Positions 10,765-20,699 of a stretch of DNA of 64,000 nt are shown piece by piece. A program made the translations under genes and the position numbers. Source of the stretch: Macrothele yani (taxonomy: Eukaryota > Arthropoda > Arachnida > Araneae > Macrothelidae). The number at the start of each line of letters is the position of its first letter. The stretch's first letter is position 1. The notes under the pieces are model-generated. The model was not told the DNA's origin. It saw nothing but the letters and a program-made list of their open reading frames with translations, and searched no databases. Location: positions 73,962,607-74,026,606 of the forward strand of contig CM077005.1 of the NCBI GenBank assembly GCA_039090855.1, given 5' to 3'.

Positions 10765-11430
10765 GGTTTCAACAAGGCGTAACATTGAATCAAGATTGTA
10801 GGAGCATAAATTCAGCATTAAAGGGAATCTCAGTTGTACAGCTCTGGGAAGATGTGCTAATACAGGGACTCTACTTCCGGACTGGAATAATGTTAGAATA
10901 CTGGGAACTCCCGCATCTGTATACCCGCTGTTGATATCTGAGAGTCTGTATATTTCGGAAATTGGGGGTAAATGCTGCAACGATAACAGGCTATGTGATT
11001 TGCCGGAAATATGAAAATGTTCGCAGTTTCTCTAAATTATGCTAACGTTTGACTTGTTTTTTTTTTCCGCAATTCATTTAATTTATAATTTTTTTTTTAT
11101 CTTGTCGGAGAAGACATATGCCTGTGCCCTTTCTGGATTGTGAATCATGTGCAGAATTGACTTTTGTTTAATTGGAGGATAGTTTTATATCACGTGATTG
11201 ATTAATTACTGACGTAATATGTAATGGATTTCAGCCTTCATTACATCTGAGGATGAGGTGACTGTCACCTCGAAAGTGTTTATGTTTTAATTGTAAATAG
11301 TGTTCGTATTTTAACATCAATTAATCGTGCTTAGAAGGTATATCAATGTTTATTTTGTAGCTCGCACGAAGAGTTAGTTTTTAACTTTGCTGACCATGCC
11401 GCATCATTAATTCTGTTTTATTGTAGAGGT
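10765..11430 (+). mobile_element. Penelope-like element, 3' end (GIY-YIG remnant and tail), copy A
   Basis: Bases 10765-11430 match 19498-20150 of the second Penelope copy. They cover the end of the GIY-YIG endonuclease (TTCAACAAGGCGTAA on), the C-terminal coding part and the non-coding tail. The coding frame is broken. The tail holds CTGAGGATGAGGTGA...TCACCTCGAAAG at 11247-11276, a hammerhead-like core discussed in the findings. It is truncated at the 5' side against the mariner. Confidence 0.75.
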
Positions 11431-11439
11431 TGAATACTT

Positions 11440-11727
11440 TTGGATACGTGGAAGAGCGCCTTGCAATCGTTTCACTCAGTACGTGTGAAGTTGGCTAAGG
11501 AATATACTCATCCCTCGTTCTTGATCAATTGTGAAGAGTTAAATATTACACTAAAGCATTTACGTCTTCATACGATGGCATACTCACGGCGAGATGAAAT
11601 CATCCTAAAAACAGCCGAGAAAGAGAGACTGATTCAAGGTATTAGATGCAAACGAGGTTACATTGACCATTTTAATCGCAAGTGTTACTCATCCTATTTA
11701 TCATTTGTTAAGAAAGAACATGCATTA
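11440..11727 (+). CDS. Unrecognised ORF fragment after Penelope tail, possibly Penelope N-terminus
   Basis: An open frame of 95 codons with a basic, heptad-like, Lys/Arg-rich composition, beginning DTWKSALQSFHSV and ending at the TA where a Tc1 element is inserted (11726-11727). It directly follows the Penelope tail. Penelope-like elements are often arranged as partial tandems, so this could be the start of a second unit's ORF. I do not recognise the N-terminus securely. No stop or frameshift occurs before the Tc1 junction. Confidence 0.35.
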
Positions 11728-12854
11728 CACTGAAGAGCAATTGAATTAAAGATACCTGTCTAGTAACGTGTAGTACCACCTTTCGTCCTGATGACGGCGG
11801 CGATTCATCTCGGAATGGATTCAACAAGACACCGGAAGGTTTGGGAAGCAATACGGATCCACGACCCCTAAATAAGCTCCCACAGTTCACGAAAATTTGA
11901 TGGAGGAAGTCAGAGCCTCGAACATCTCTTTCAATGGCATCCCAGATGTGCTCGATGGGATAGAGGTGAGGTGACCGAGCTAGCCAAGGTAGTGAGGTTA
12001 CGTCGGTGGAGTGTTCATCCAAGCATTCGGATACAATTCGGGAGCGATGGCACGGTGCATTGTCTTGTTGCAGGATGAGGTTCCCAGTGGGATGTTGAAG
12101 ACGTACAAACGGGAGCAAGTGGTCGTCCAGGATATCCCGGTAACGTTGACCTGTGAGGGACGATGTCACACGTACTAGGGGTCCCATTTCAGTCCACGTA
12201 AACAGTCCCCAGACGAGAATGCCATCCCCACCAGCTTGAAGAGTACCCTGCTGGCAAGAAGGATCCATCGCTTCATGTTGTTTGTGCCGTACTCGTATCC
12301 TGCCATCCGCATGTACCAACGTGAATCTCCACTCATCTGTCCAGGCAACATTTTTCCACATGTCTAGGGTCCAGTGGCGATGTTCCCGCGCCCATGCTAA
12401 TCTTTGCACCCTGTGATGTGCGGTCAGCAGCGGTACCCTCTTGGGACGATGGCTTCTGTACCCCATAGCGAGGAGATGGTTCTGGATAGTGTGGCTGCTT
12501 ACACGTTTTTGTGAACCAGCGTTAAATTGCCGAGTGATTTCTTGCACTGTGTCCCGTATATCCGCTGTTACAATGCGAGCTAGCCGACGATGACCCCGCT
12601 CATCCACACGCTGTTTTCCACGGCAGTTGGCCCTTGCAGGGATGGTTTTACCGGATTCGATGTACTCACGGTGCACCCGTGACACAGTGGCTCGTGAAAA
12701 TCTCAGTGCCTGCACGACGTCCGAGATGGAGTGACCCATTCGTAGGGCCCCGACAGTTTGCCCACGATCAAATGCGCTTAGATCATTCGTCTTACTCATA
12801 CTGCGTCCGACTCTTACTGATTCCCGTCGCATCACTCCTTATATTGTCGGATCG
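11728..12854 (-). mobile_element. Tc1-like element, family M (truncated at one end)
   Basis: Minus strand. The left end CACTGAAGAGCAATTGAATT follows a TA (11726-11727) and matches the right terminus of the related element at 46267-47486. The opposite end is missing: similarity to the related copy stops near 12854 and the expected terminal repeat is absent. The transposase frame runs 12835 to about 11910 before a one-base deletion. It contains an N-terminal HTH (GHSISDVVQALRFSRATVSR), a first Asp in WTDEWRF, a second in LQQDNAPCH and the Glu in YPIEHIWD. All three catalytic residues are present, but the C-terminal segment is shifted relative to the intact GGATTY ending seen in the other copy. 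One helix residue is unusual: W for S in TDESRF. Confidence 0.88.
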
Positions 12855-13021
12855 AGTTTCTGTTATGGTTAATATGCATCTTGCGGTTGTTGATGCGAGT
12901 TTATAAGATCGCTGCGCTGAGTGGTGAAAAAACGAAGGAATTCCACTGAGACTTGCATAAAATATTCGACACTTAGAAATTTTAGAAAATCTCTGCTGTA
13001 ATACAAGTTTCAAACGATGCG

Positions 13022-14060
13022 CTAAGCAATTAACAAAAACAGCTTGAGAAGCTTTATCCTTGATTTTTTTTTCTGGAGTCCATTCAAGTGTCCAGGCATT
13101 ACACTTGCCCCATCGTTACATTGTCTTATTAATTTGTGTTGATAATCAAACTGTTCCAAAATTATATGGAAACTCAAAAATCTCTCAGCCAATACACCTT
13201 CCGAACAACAAATCTTATTATTAAAGAGCACTGAGAAGTCTAATTTATGTCTGTGGTGTCATCTACTTGAATAGAAAAGCATTCAACTTCATTTATTTCA
13301 TTTTTAACATGATCGTTTATATATTCAGAAATACATTCACTTAATTCATTTTGAATAGTTTTTGAGTCACCTGTGAAGACATTTTTTATCTTTTCGTATT
13401 GATTTTGAATTTCTAAAGGAATTCTTGATATCAACAATGAAAGTAATTCCGTGAAATTTCCACGATTTATCGAGTAGATGCTTTCGTCATGGTCACGGAA
13501 TGCTAGTTCTTGTTTGCTCAAATACAATACTGAATCAATCACTGTCTGCAGGAAAAGTCTATTTAAACGAACATTTTAGTTGAAATGCCTTTTCAAAAGC
13601 CTAGCACTATCCCTTATGTTCTGATTTTTTTCTAAATTCCTTAACTTTTATTCGCATTGCAGGTGTTCGCTAGAATCACCATGTTTATGAAATGACCAAA
13701 TGTTTATGAAGTGACCGTGTTATATTTAATAAATCTGAGAAACCGTCTTTATTCCACGCCGAATGTTTTTTACCATAAAGTAACACGGCAAAGAAAATCA
13801 TTTTTGTAACACAGAAGTGCTACAAAGCCATTTTCTGTCATGAGAAAGAAGAGATATTCAGTAAACCAACAGTTTTTACAATTGAAATTGTAAGATTTAC
13901 CGCTCTTCCTGATTTCTTTCTTGGCGACAATTGTCAGTGAATCCGTGAAGATAAAAGAGATTTTTCCTTGAAGTAAAATGTCTCTTTTATCTTCATCTTT
14001 CCATCGATCAAATGGAGTTTGCAATAAATTACAAACAATGCCGTTCACAGAATACATACT
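13022..14060 (-). pseudogene. hAT transposase-like relic (ZMYM1 / DUF4371 type)
   Basis: On the minus strand, read from 14060 downwards, the frames give a TTF-like zinc-finger region (NFNCKNCWF, then W-x3-GF). Further on comes LSKQELAFRDHDES, NRGNFTELL and FSIQVDDTTDI, then after a frameshift a stretch like the C-x-G-x-SYDGASVM segment (here GKCNAWTLEW in shifted frame). This order is characteristic of the hAT-derived ZMYM1-like proteins with a DUF4371 region. The Asp in VDDTTDI is the expected first catalytic residue. Stops and frameshifts interrupt it, and the C-terminal dimerisation domain is not seen. It is a dead transposon or retro-copied gene; I cannot separate these. Confidence 0.7.
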
Positions 14061-14185
14061 AAAAACTAAAACTATCAGTTAAACTGTACACGAAATTTAC
14101 GTATCAGGTGAAGTTTTTGATAAACAATCACAAAGCACGAAAAAGCAAATCTCCTTCGGAAAGCATGTACCGCAACGAGAAAACC

Positions 14186-14409
14186 TGCCGCCCCGGTGGC
14201 GCAGTGGTCTAAGGCGCTGGCCTCTGATCATTCGTCCGTAAGGGGTCCGGGTTCGAATCCCGGTCAGGCATGGATGTTGTGTTTGTCTTACGGTACTGGC
14301 TCTCTCCTTCCCTGGAACCAGTGACCCTAAATTAGGGACGGGCAACTGCTTATAGCCCATTGAGTTGCTCACGGTGGTCGTTAAACCTCCAATAAAAAAA
14401 AAAAAAAAA
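14186..14409 (+). mobile_element. tRNA-headed SINE (family A)
   Basis: Plus-strand copy starting TGCCGCCCCGGTGGCGCAGT with A and B boxes and an A tail ending at 14409. It has a perfect target duplication ACGAGAAAACC (14175-14185 and 14410-14420). Confidence 0.93.
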
Positions 14410-14420
14410 ACGAGAAAACC

Positions 14421-14815
14421 CTAGTGGTTTGCAAGGTACCCTGGGCAATCCGTGCCGTCCTCCGCGATCTTTTCCGAATGTCACGACTCCAGGTGCAGAG
14501 CCTGAGTGTCTCAAGCTAAAACTCTTCACTTGCCCAGCAGATAGGAGAGGGTGACGTCACGGTTACCATGGTAACTCAGCGGATAACTGCAGACTTCCAA
14601 GCATTCTCATTTTGGCTCTTCACTTGAACTGTTTTGCGTAGAGAGACTTGCTTTCCGTATTGAACGCCTATTGTGAATTGATCTAATAAGAATTTTGAGC
14701 ATTTTGGCACTCAATAAAGGCAAAGAAGAATATATACACAGAATTACTGAATAAAATTTTATTTTAAATGAAATAGGTGAAGAGGCACTTCACCTACTTC
14801 ACCTGAAAAGCTGCC
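14421..14815. other. Unassigned DNA between two SINEs
   Basis: No frame or element recognised. It contains the left copy of the duplication used by the next SINE (AAAAGCTGCC, 14806-14815). Confidence 0.5.
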
Positions 14816-15037
14816 TGCCGCCCCGGTGGCGCAGTGGTCTAAGACGTTGGCCTCTGATCATTCGTCCGTAAGGGGTCCGGGTTCGAATCCCGGTGAGGCA
14901 TGGATGTTGTGTTTGTCTTACGGCACTGGCTCTCTCCCTTCCCTGGAACCAGTGACCCTAAATTAGGGACGGGCGACTGCTTATAGCCCATTGAGTTGCT
15001 CACGGTGGTCGTTAAACCTCCAATCAAAAAAAAAAAA
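14816..15037 (+). mobile_element. tRNA-headed SINE (family A)
   Basis: Plus-strand copy with full head, body and A tail. The target duplication AAAAGCTGCC is at 14806-14815 and 15038-15047. Together with 14186, these are the two cleanest copies for deriving the family consensus. Confidence 0.93.
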
Positions 15038-15047
15038 AAAAGCTGCC

Positions 15048-15354
15048 ACTGCCCTGGTCACGTGCTTGACCTAATTCAAACTGGATTCAAATTACTCCAC
15101 GAGGCTTTCGAAAGGCTTAAGGTGTTTCAGTCATACAATGAGCTTTTCATTTTGACTTCCCTGGTTGTTGTGGCTTTGTTCCCTAACGAACCTGTTGATG
15201 CTACACGTTGTATTATTGAGGCTAAGTTTGCTGAATCTCATTCATCCGATTCGGAAAGCTCTGCCATTATGAACGCTCTTCGTTTCGTTAAGCAGAGGTC
15301 ATATTTTAAGTTCAACGATTGTATTTATCAGAAATTGGAAGGTTCACCCATGGG
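15048..15354 (+). pseudogene. Penelope-like RT, N-terminal half (copy B, before hAT insertion)
   Basis: The frame reads VVVALFPNEPVDATRC, then YFKFNDCIYQKLEGSPMG. This matches the Penelope RT fingers (family form DVVSLFTNVPV) and the segment YFxFNDxxYxQxxGxPMG just before the catalytic YVDD. The sequence stops at PMG because a hAT element is inserted there; the rest of the RT resumes at 18665. The first catalytic Asp position reads Val in the copied form. Confidence 0.8.
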
Positions 15355-15529
15355 CAGGGGCGGATTGGCCCACCGAGAAATGACCTACGTTCTCGTAATA
15401 TTTTATGGTCTGAAGTTTTTTAACGAACGAATAATTATTTTACTACTTATGAATAATAATCGGTAACTCCATTTATGCTTTATGTTTTTTTTTAAAGTTA
15501 TTTCCTTAAGAAAAAAGCATTTCCTTCTA

Positions 15530-16961
15530 CACTGCCGGAAAGTGAAAAAAGAACACCAAGAAGAAATTGGCGGACGATCATGAAATTTACGAATGTTAAT
15601 GGGGTCGAGTTTACATAGGTCTGATGTTAATTTCGGGACCAACCGGTAGGCGCTTACGCCACAGCACGACATAGTATGCAAATTATCGTCGGTGGTATTT
15701 AAGAAGTACTGCGAAGTGAATATAATCAGTCGTCGGCGTACGGACACGTGCGAAGACCCTGAAGAAGCTGCAATGCCTGGACATGGAAGACGTGTACGAT
15801 TTCAACAGTTATCGGACTTTGAGCGAGGTAGTCTAGTCGGACTCCGCGAGGCCGGGAGGTCGTATCGTCGTATTGCGGTCAGAATTGGACAGGAAGTATG
15901 GGTGGTGGTACGATGGTGGCGAAGATTGTCCGAGGGACATTCCCACACGAGAAGACGTGGAACTGGGAGTCACAAACGGACTGATGAGCGGACCGATCGA
16001 CGCATTTGAAGAGTGGCGTTGTCAAGCAGAACATCCACTGCGACGCAAATCCGAGCTGCCGTTGCACTTGAGGTGACTGTGCGAACAATCCACAACCGTC
16101 TACTAGATGCACGACTACGTGCACGTGTGCCTCTGGCATGTGTACCTCTGACTCCAGCACACCGTCAGGAACGGCTGCAGTGGTGTCGCCAACGTCTGCA
16201 ATGGAGAAGGCAATGGCGATCTGTCTTGTTCAGCGATGAAAGCAGATTCTGCCTGGGAGCCTTCGATGGCCTTATGCGTGTTCGCAGACGCACAGGGGAG
16301 CGTCTCCACCCTTCTTGCTTTCGCCAGCGACACACAAGGCCTACACCTGGTCTCCTAGTGTGGGGAGCGATCAGCTATCACTCCCGTACACAACGAGTGT
16401 TTGTACCGGGTACGTTAAACAGCATGTCCTACATCAACAACATCATTCAGCCCGTTGTTGTGCCATTTGTAAGGTCGGTCCATCGTGGTGTTTTCCAGCA
16501 AGACAACGCACGCCCACACACGGCCCGTGCAACGCAACATGCACTTCAGGGTGTAAGACAACTTCCATGGCCTGCACGTTCACCGGATTTGTTCCCCATT
16601 GAGCACGTGTGGGATTTTATGGAACAACGACTTATCCGGGCTCCACTGCCAGCCACGACCATACCCGATTTACGCGTCCAGGTTGAAGATGCTTGGAACT
16701 CAATACCCCAAACTTACATCCAACATCTGTACGACAGACTCCATGCCAGAATTGCACAGTGTGACGCAGTTCATGGCGGTTCAACCTCGTTCTAACCATG
16801 TTACATGAAAATGTTAATTTTGCAGTTTACCAGCAAATACAGCTGTATTTTGCCATAATGTTTTGATCACGTTCTCCTCTGTATTCCGTTATTATGCTGT
16901 ATAAATTTCGTAGGTATCAGACGTTTCCTTCTTGGTGTTCTTTTTTCACTTTCCGCCAGTG
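15530..16961 (+). mobile_element. Tc1-like element, family H
   Basis: Terminal inverted repeats start CACTGCCGGAAAGTGAAAAA on the left and CACTGGCGGAAAGTGAAAAA on the right (reverse-complemented), continuing GAACACCAAGAAG. The flanking TA duplication is at 15528-15529 and 16962-16963. It is complete, 1.43 kb, and encodes one transposase. It lies inside the hAT element. Confidence 0.92.
15773..16795 (+). pseudogene. Tc1-like transposase with one in-frame stop
   Basis: Start at ATG 15773 (PGHGRRVRF), chosen as the first Met of the frame inside the element. The N-terminal HTH is FERGSLVGLREAGRSYRRIAVR. A single TGA at 16007-16009 interrupts the linker, after which the frame resumes unchanged. 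The DDE domain is complete: LFSDESRF (first Asp), VFQQDNARPH (second Asp) and SPDLFPIEHVWD (Glu, DD34E spacing). The C-terminus ends CDAVHGGSTSF. About 340 codons is normal for Tc1. Only the one stop separates it from an intact gene. The family cuts and pastes at TA sites. Confidence 0.9.
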
Positions 16962-17164
16962 TATATACAGTTTGGGTGTTTGCTCTGAAAAGACAGCAAA
17001 ATTATTTCAGATTATATTGTACGAGTAAAGTACAGCCGAACCAAATACATTGTTTTAAATTAATTAAGGAAATGATAACTACAGTTAGATGTTGGTCGTT
17101 GGACTTGGTGCTCAGAGTAATTGGTAGGCCCTATCATCCTTTTTTACGCTTTCCAACTGTAGGT

Positions 17165-17620
17165 TGAAGAAGCGTATATGCTCCAACTTTGTCCGTTTGT
17201 CCGCACGATAACTCACGTAAAAATGTTTCGATTTCGATGAACTTTTAGTACGTGGTAGGGGGCCACTTGGGAACGAACCCTGTTGAAAATGGACGAAATG
17301 GGGTCAAAGGTCGGGACATGGGAGCGAAATGCATTCCATTGCCCTTATACGTCATAACTTGCGTACAAATTCTTGGATTTCGATGAAATTTTAGTATGTG
17401 ATAGGGGACTACCTGGGGATGAACCCAGTTGAAAATGGGTGAAATGGGGTCAAAGGTCAGAATATAGGAACGGGATCCATTCCATCGGCCTTATGCGTTA
17501 TAACTTACGTAAAAATTCTTCGATTGAAACACAACTTTATCATGTTGTTCCGAAGTATACTTTACCGGTTTTGTTGAATATCATCGAAATGGGGTCAAAA
17601 GTCAGGTCATAGGTGCGAGA
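17165..17620. repeat. Tandem repeat, about 145 bp, three units, with DR1-like sites
   Basis: Three imperfect units share blocks such as ATTTCGATGAA, AATGGGGTCAAAGGTC and ATTCCATTGCCCTTAT. The site GGGTCAAAGGTC occurs at 17301, 17447 and 17592 (third as GGGTCAAAAGTCA), spaced 146 and 145 bp. It lies in the non-coding part of the hAT element. Confidence 0.8.
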
Positions 17621-18051
17621 TTTATTGTACAGCCATTATCCTCATAAGTTGAGTAATAACTTGAATAATTATTTCTGGTATGTTGGAAAGCGTATGATAA
17701 TGAATGCATTACATGGTTTTACTAACTTGTTTAATTTTGACGGAGACACTAGCACCCACTATGATAGCCCATCATCCCCACACTCTTCTCTACATACAAC
17801 TAAAGCGTTTCTACTGCAGAGATATTCCAAAATGTGTGTCACTCCCGCATTTATTTTAAAAGCAACAACGATTTACCACAGAACAAGTTCATATGTGTCA
17901 AACTAACGGGTCTGCTGATGAAGGAGGTACCAATAAGTATTTATTTGGTAGCTAATCACGTGGAGTCTGTGATCAGTGACCAAATAAATCCAAAAATTAA
18001 TTGCGTAGGAAAACTACTGCGTGAGATCTGCGCATTTCAATTCAGAATAAC

Positions 18052-18275
18052 TTTTTTTTTATTGGGGGTTTAACGACCACAGCGTGTGACCAACTCAATA
18101 GCCTATATGTTAGTCTCCCGTCCCTAATTCAGGGCCACTGGTTCCAAGTAAGAAAGAGAGAGCCAGTGCCATAAAACAAACGCAACATCCATGCCTTACC
18201 AGGATTCGAACCCGCAGTAATCTCGGACGAATGGTCATATGCCAGCGGGTAGACCACTGCGCCACCAGGGCTGTC
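18052..18275 (-). mobile_element. tRNA-headed SINE (family A, older subfamily)
   Basis: Minus-strand copy with a T run at 18052-18060 and diverged body. The target duplication TCAGAATAAC is perfect (18042-18051 and 18276-18285). It differs from the young consensus at many sites, including an altered anticodon-side head. Confidence 0.88.
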
Positions 18276-18664
18276 TCAGAATAACCTTCATGGTGATTAA
18301 ACTGGAACTGGGGTCTTGAAGATATTCTTGATGTTGTCAAAATAAAAGTTTTCAAAGAAAAACTTGTCTGATACAACACCTTGTTTCTGTTTTGAGCGTG
18401 GTTCGATGCTGCATTCAATCATGAGCGTATTTAGAAAATTCTTTTGCAGTTAAATTGATGTTAACATTTGTTCACGACTGAGTTCTTTTTGAAATGTATG
18501 CTTCGTCAGTTTCCTTTCTCCCAAGATCTAATAGAATGTTTTTTTGTTTTTTTTTTCTTTCATGAGGTATTTTATGAGGGGTTTCCCTGTGAGTACCTGT
18601 CGTTTTGTAATGGACCACAGAACTAAAATTCCCGGCCTGGTTTGGTCGTCCAAATCCTTCCCTG

Positions 18665-20150
18665 CCCATGGGTTTCCTTCTGTCAGTAGTACTTGCAGAA
18701 ATTCTGCTTCAACACAGTGAGGATAACGTTCTTAATGAATTCCCTCTTTCGCCAAGTCTATTCTTAAGGTACGTCGACGACATCTTGATACTTTGGCCAG
18801 TATCAAGATGTCAGTTTCCTTACTATACTTTGGCCAGTATCAAGATGCCAGTATCAAGATAATCTTGAGTGGTATTCCTTCGTGGTATTCATCATGAAGG
18901 AATGCCACTCAAGATGATTTAACTAAGTTCGCCAACGCAGTATCATCGGTTCATCCCACTACCAGGTTCACGACTGAATACGAATCTGATTTCAAGTTGC
19001 CTTTTTTGGACTTCTGTATTTATTGCGACCCTTCCCCGAATTCCTTAACCTTTTCAGTATATCATAAACCTTCTTCAGTTTGTCCATTAATTCCATTTAA
19101 CTCATCGCACCCTTATCAGCATAAGATTGCCGCTCTATACTTCCTGTTCTGACGCTGAAGATTAACTTCATTTTTGACCAAGCTAGTAAATTTGGGTTTC
19201 CCGACCATATAACAGGAGAGGAATCTTTGGTAGAGTTCGTGCAGCTCAATTGTCCACTCTGTCTCGAGTGAAGACTAATGATTCGAAGTTTGTAGGAACA
19301 GTTCAATACATTCCGTATATCACCAACTTACTGTTTCGCATTTGTTCCAGACATAATCTATATTTTAGTATCAGTACTAAAAATATATCAGCATTTATTA
19401 AGAAGGGTCGCTCTAAAACTGAAGTTTCGCAAAAATGGGGCGTTTACAGTATTCCACTTGTAGACCCTGGTTCTAATAAACGTGTAAGTGATTATGTTGG
19501 TTCAACAAGGCGTAATACTGGATTGCGATTGCAGGAGCATAAATACAGCATTAAAGCGAATCTCAGTTGTACAGCTCCGGCAAGATGTGCTAATACAGGG
19601 ACTCTACTTCCGGACTGGAATAATGCAAGAATATTGGTAACCTCCGCATCTGTATACTCGCTGTTGTTATCTGAGAGTCTGTATTTTTCTCAATTGGAGA
19701 TAAATACTGCAACGATTACAGCCCATATGATTTGCCGGAAATATGGAAACGTTTTGCAGTTTCTTCAAATTATGGTAACGTTTGACTTGCTTTTTTCTGC
19801 AATTTATTTAATTTTAAATTTTTGTTTCATTTGATTTTGTCGGAGATGAGATATGCTTGCACCCTTTTAGATTGTGAATAATGTGCCGAATTGACTTGTT
19901 TGATTAGTGGAGACTTTTATATCACGTGATTGATTAGTTAGTGACGAAATATGCAATGTATTTCAGACAATCTTCTTTGAACCTTCATTACATATGAGGA
20001 TGAAGTGACTATCACCTCGAAAGCGCTTATGCTTTAATTGCAAATAGTGTTCGCATTTTAGCGTCAATTAATCGGGCTTAGAGAGTATATCAATGTTTAC
20101 TTTGTAGCATGCACCAATAATTATTTTTTAACGTATGAAGATATAAAGTG
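18665..20150 (+). pseudogene. Penelope-like element copy B: RT end, GIY-YIG domain and tail
   Basis: Resumes the RT at PMGFLLSVVLAEI, then LFLRYVDDILIL (catalytic YVDD intact). The thumb-like segment KLPFLDFCIY and HPYQHK follows in shifted frames. From 19250 a 194-codon frame holds the linker YIPYITNLLFRI and the GIY-YIG nuclease: GVYSIPL, then DYVGSTRRNTGLRLQEHK. The catalytic Arg and the His of this block are present. A local duplication of ACTTTGGCCAGTATCAAGAT at about 18792-18860 disrupts the RT after YVDD. The 3' tail (about 19840-20150) matches copy A. Penelope elements use the RT and GIY-YIG domains together for target-primed insertion. It is inactive here. Confidence 0.85.
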
Positions 20151-20277
20151 ATCCAAATATTGCAAAACTTTCAACTCACCCTCTGTATTTAGGTCTAGAT
20201 GTCATCGGGAAGCAAAAAAAAAAAAAAAAAAAAAACTCTTTGTGATATTAAATCCCCCATAGCAAATGGGGGAAATC

Positions 20278-20485
20278 GCCTCGGTGGTGCAGTGTCTAAC
20301 TACGATTTTGACCTTGTATGGAGATGGGACTGGTTTCGAGTCCCGGATGAAGTGTGGGTCACGTGCCTGTAATATGGCACACGCTCCTTTCATTCCCCGT
20401 AACCAGTGGGTCCCAAATTAGAGATGGGCGATAGCTTATAACCCATATTACTTCTCACAGTGGTCATTAAACCTATTTTCCAAGG
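20278..20485 (+). mobile_element. Old SINE copy (family A relative)
   Basis: Recognisable head (CGCCTCGGTGGTGCAGTGTC), B box (GGTTTCGAGTCCCGG), body (CCCGTAACCAGTGGGTCCC, AGAGATGGGCGATAGCTTAT) and 3' core (GTGGTCATTAAACC). It is heavily diverged, and no clear duplication was found. A (A)22 tract lies just upstream at 20215-20236. Confidence 0.75.
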
Positions 20486-20699
20486 AGAAGGGGAATTAAG
20501 AACGAATTCTGCAATTCAAAATCAATTTTAATGCATTGAAGTTAATAAAAAATTTTAATCTGTTTCACTAAACCGGTTTCCAAAAATTTATGAAAGAAAA
20601 GCGTACATGATGAAATTTGATGAAAACCTATATCATACCGTACGTTAGATAAAGACCATAAAACATTTCCTAAGAAACACTACATTCCAACAAAAATGT

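Larger units (their letters stand above)
15355..18664. mobile_element. hAT-type element inserted in the Penelope RT
   Basis: The ends are CAGGGGCGGATTGGCCC on the left and, reverse-complemented, CAGGGAAGGATTTGGACGA on the right. These imperfect inverted repeats are of the hAT type. The flanking 8-bp duplication is CCCATGGG (15347-15354 and 18665-18672). Removing the element joins the Penelope RT in frame at PMG, which confirms the boundaries. No hAT transposase is visible, so it is non-autonomous. It carries a Tc1 element (15530-16961), a 145-bp tandem repeat (about 17165-17620) and an older SINE (18052-18275). Confidence 0.85.

Noticed and set aside
12855..13010. Missing end of the family M Tc1 element
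   Set aside because: Sequence beyond 12854 no longer matches the related copy and no terminal repeat could be found, so the element was treated as truncated.
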